The position numbers and the translations under genes were made by a program. A stretch of 64,000 nt of DNA from Haliscomenobacteraceae bacterium (GTDB taxonomy: Bacteria > Bacteroidota > Bacteroidia > Chitinophagales > Saprospiraceae): the NCBI GenBank assembly GCA_947501115.1, contig CANMVX010000003.1, positions 1 to 64,000 of the forward strand. Reading direction: 5' to 3'. Positions 61,546 to 64,000 of this stretch are shown here, one piece after another; the first letter of the stretch is position 1; every line of letters starts with the position of its first letter. The notes below the pieces were generated by a model that saw only the letters and a list, made by a program, of their open reading frames with translations, was not told the origin of the DNA and did no database searches.

Positions 61546-63894
61546 ATGAAAAATATATACTTTATCCTATTACTTCTTTCTCTCTTTCAATGGGACGGTT
61601 TAAATGCCCAGAAAAAAGAGCCGGTGGATTATGTGGATCCCCTAATGGGCACTCATGATAGTCGATGGATGCAATTTCCCGGGCCTACCATGCCTTTTGG
61701 CATGGTTAAATTAAGCCCTGATAATGAGCGTTCCGGTTGGAAAGCCGGATATGAGTATGATGTGCCTAATATTGCTGGTTTTAGTCATATTCATGAGTGG
61801 ACGATGGACGGTCTCCTGGTAATGCCTACCGTAGGTAAATTGATGATTGAACCAGGGACAGAAAAAAATCCCGACTTAGGTTATCGCTCCAGAATTGATA
61901 AAAAAACTGAACTTGCTCAGGCTGGATATTATAAAGTTAATCTCACAGATTATGCCATTGAGGCAGAGTTAACGACGACTACCCGCGCTGGTTTCCAACG
62001 ATATACCTTTAATAGAGTAGATTCTGCCAGAATTTTGATCGATCTTCAAATCGATTCTGAGTATGGTACGGAAATTAAAATGGCTGAAATAACCAAGGTT
62101 TCAAATAACGAAATCGAAGGTTATTCTTATCAACAAGCATTAAGAGGTGCTGGCTACAATGAATATATTGTCCATTTTGTTATTCAATTTGACAAACCTT
62201 TTAATTCCTTTAATGGATGGACCAGAGATGGGGTTCAAAGAAACGTAAATAAAATTTTCTCAGGTTGGGATCATACAGATATTGGTGCGTTTGTTCAATT
62301 TAATCTTAAAAAGGGGGATCAGGTTTTAGTTCGTTCCAGCTATTCCTTGGTTAGTATTGAACAGGCAAGGCTCAATCTGACATCAGAAATTACCGATTTG
62401 TTTGGTTGGAACTTTGATGCGGTTAGGTTAAATGCAAGAAAAACGTGGAATGACCTTTTAAGTAAAATAGAAGTTGAAACCTCGAATGAAATAGATAAAA
62501 GGAAATTTTATACAAATCTTTATCGATGCTATGCGGGTAGAACCATTTTAAGTGACGTAAATGGCGAATATGTGGACATGTTTGAAAAGGAGCAGCAGTT
62601 AAAAGATCCGGGTTCACCTATGTTAAGCGGAGATGCATTTTGGAATACTTTCTGGAATCTAAATCAACTCTGGACACTCGTTACACCTGATATAGCTAAT
62701 CAATGGGTTCGTTCTGAACTTGAAATGTACGATAAAGGAGGCTGGCTTTCAAATGGTCCGGTAGGCCTGGAATATTCAGGAATTATGGTGGCTTCACATG
62801 AAATTCCGCTGATTGTAAGTGCTTTTCAAAAGGGCATTCGAAATTATGATGTAGAAAAAGCGTGGCAAGCGGTTAAGCATACTCAAACGGTTCAGGGAAT
62901 TTTTCATCCTGGCGGTGGCGTTGCCGGAAATAGGGAGTTGTCAGATTATATGAAATTTGGCTATGTTCCCTACGAATCTGGCCCTACCTCCAATACCCTG
63001 GAGTATGCTTTTGATGATTGGTGTGTTAGTGAAATGGCAAAAACACTGGGTAAAATGGAGGACCATTACTATTTTAAACATCGTGCCAATAACTATAAGA
63101 ATATTTGGGATCCTTCAGTAGGTTACATGAATCTTAAATTGATGAATGGCAAATTCAAATCCGATTTTAATCCGAATTGTTGTACCACTTTTCTTGGTTC
63201 AGGTTGGGTGGAAGGCAATGCGTGGCAATATTCCTGGTTTGTTCCTCACGATCTAAAAGGTCTAATCTCGTTGATGGGAAAAGATACTTTTAATTCCAGA
63301 TTAGAAGAGGGTTTTATTACTTCGAGAAAATGGAAATTTAATTCGGAATACACGAGTGAAAATAGTTTGCTGGCTATGGGCGTGCTGCCTATAAATCATG
63401 GGAATCAACCAAATATGCAGGCTGCCTACCTATTCAATTATTCCGGAAAACCATGGTTAACGCAAAAATGGGCGAGGGAAATAATGGATGTATTTTATGG
63501 TACAACCCCACATGATGCCTGGCCTGGCGATGAAGACCAGGGGCAAATGGGCGCCTGGTATGTGATGAGTGCTATGGGTCTTTTTGAAATGAGAGGTGGT
63601 GCCGATGTACATCCTACCTACGAACTGGGAAGTCCTATTTTTGATAAGGTAACAATCCACCTGGACCAAAATTATTATCCAGGGGGTAAATTTATCATTG
63701 AAACATCAAATAATAGCAGCCAGAATAAATACATACAATCTGCTTCCTTAAATGGAAAAATGCTTAATAAACCTTGGTTTTATCATGATGAATTGGTTAA
63801 AGGGGGTACGTTGAAAATTAATATGGGACCTAATCCAGCGTATGATTGGGGAGCTAAATCTTCTGATGCACCCCCTTCCATGTCTGAAGAATAA
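61546..63894 (+). CDS. GH92 family alpha-mannosidase, exported
   Basis: The ATG at 61546 opens a signal peptide (NIYFILLLLSLFQWDGLNAQ), 782 residues in all; an ATG at 61510 lies in the upstream gene. GH92 is shown by YVDPLMGTHDSRWMQFPGPT, PFGMVKLSPDN, AGFSHIHEWTMDG, RRTI-like RCYAGRTILSDVNG, SDYMKFGYVPYESG and the calcium/acid site DAWPGDEDQGQMGAWYVMSA, with MGLFEMRGG. These enzymes are exo-alpha-mannosidases dependent on calcium. It would release mannose in the periplasm for the MFS transporter. The linkage is not readable from sequence. Confidence 0.93.
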   Translation: MKNIYFILLLLSLFQWDGLNAQKKEPVDYVDPLMGTHDSRWMQFPGPTMPFGMVKLSPDNERSGWKAGYEYDVPNIAGFSHIHEWTMDGLLVMPTVGKLMIEPGTEKNPDLGYRSRIDKKTELAQAGYYKVNLTDYAIEAELTTTTRAGFQRYTFNRVDSARILIDLQIDSEYGTEIKMAEITKVSNNEIEGYSYQQALRGAGYNEYIVHFVIQFDKPFNSFNGWTRDGVQRNVNKIFSGWDHTDIGAFVQFNLKKGDQVLVRSSYSLVSIEQARLNLTSEITDLFGWNFDAVRLNARKTWNDLLSKIEVETSNEIDKRKFYTNLYRCYAGRTILSDVNGEYVDMFEKEQQLKDPGSPMLSGDAFWNTFWNLNQLWTLVTPDIANQWVRSELEMYDKGGWLSNGPVGLEYSGIMVASHEIPLIVSAFQKGIRNYDVEKAWQAVKHTQTVQGIFHPGGGVAGNRELSDYMKFGYVPYESGPTSNTLEYAFDDWCVSEMAKTLGKMEDHYYFKHRANNYKNIWDPSVGYMNLKLMNGKFKSDFNPNCCTTFLGSGWVEGNAWQYSWFVPHDLKGLISLMGKDTFNSRLEEGFITSRKWKFNSEYTSENSLLAMGVLPINHGNQPNMQAAYLFNYSGKPWLTQKWAREIMDVFYGTTPHDAWPGDEDQGQMGAWYVMSAMGLFEMRGGADVHPTYELGSPIFDKVTIHLDQNYYPGGKFIIETSNNSSQNKYIQSASLNGKMLNKPWFYHDELVKGGTLKINMGPNPAYDWGAKSSDAPPSMSEE

Positions 63895-63901
63895 ATAGAT
63901 T

Positions 63902-64000
63902 ATGAGCACAAATTTGTTCAAAATGCTGGTTTATATATATATCTTTTCTATTGCCTCGTGCAGTAAAAAGATAGAACCCCTTTTTGTTCAATTATCAGAA
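63902..64000 (+). CDS. Lipoprotein, N-terminal part only
   Basis: An ATG at 63902, 7 bp after the GH92 stop, opens a frame to the window edge. MSTNLFKMLVYIYIFSIASC followed by SKK is a lipoprotein signal with lipobox SIASC and acylated Cys at 20. The mature part is not seen. By position it is the next member of the mannoside operon, perhaps another glycan-active enzyme. Confidence 0.65.
   Translation, partial: MSTNLFKMLVYIYIFSIASCSKKIEPLFVQLSE

Overview
The window looks like a chromosomal segment of an AT-rich member of the Bacteroidota. The evidence is a SusC/SusD pair, a GH92 mannosidase, lipoprotein and TonB-linked secretion signals, few Shine-Dalgarno-like leaders, and TAnnTTTG-type -7 boxes. 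I cannot place it below phylum. No rRNA, tRNA or CRISPR array was seen.

Region 1 (1-6.7 kb) is littered with decayed insertion sequences. Two IS4-like transposase families are present, all copies broken. They bracket two intact surface-glycan genes: a glycosyltransferase-methyltransferase fusion and a GT2 enzyme.

Region 2 (6.7-29.4 kb) is a surface polysaccharide (EPS/capsule/O-antigen) locus, almost all on the + strand. It holds: an amino-sugar module (cupin, N-methyltransferase-like, DegT aminotransferase); several glycosyltransferases and methyltransferases; a very tightly coupled six-gene module (13.7-19.5 kb); two polytopic membrane proteins; gmd-fcl for GDP-L-fucose; and a UDP-galactopyranose-mutase-like flavoprotein. 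The six-gene module joins a GtrA/ribulose-phosphate-3-epimerase fusion, a nucleotidyltransferase/histidine-phosphatase/2H-phosphoesterase fusion, a sugar nucleotidyltransferase, a GT2, a GDPD-like protein and an AraD-like epimerase/aldolase. I read it as a candidate undescribed pathway that activates and transfers a pentose- or pentulose-phosphate-derived unit. A dead second copy of gmd (12.3-12.8 kb), a headless STELLO-like gene and a methyltransferase tail show active remodelling.

Region 3 (29.4-44.6 kb) is a defence/toxin-antitoxin island. It contains a possible HEPN pair, Xre/RES, an antitoxin with a dead ParE, HicB with a dead HicA, AbiEi with a stub of AbiEii, HipBST, VapBC, a Fic protein with a fused wHTH-like domain, one truncated and three intact AAA ATPases of the DUF234/DUF4143 type, and a family of GGGCGAAT...ATTCGCCC palindromes. 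In all three broken two-gene systems the toxin is lost and the antitoxin kept. The ATPase genes each carry their own private inverted or direct repeats just upstream.

Region 4 (44.8-64 kb) is a mannose/mannoside utilisation locus. A GntR regulator has a perfect 16-bp palindrome abutting its own start, and the 14-bp core of the same palindrome lies in the divergent promoter region of a secreted sialate-O-acetylesterase-like gene and a DUF4185-like gene. The long operon gntR-susC-susD-ROK kinase-manA-MFS transporter-GH92-lipoprotein takes up and phosphorylates the sugar. The neighbouring SDR, mannonate dehydratase (uxuA), DUF4432 protein and SMP-30-like lactonase could form a parallel oxidative branch: mannose to mannonolactone to mannonate to 2-keto-3-deoxygluconate.
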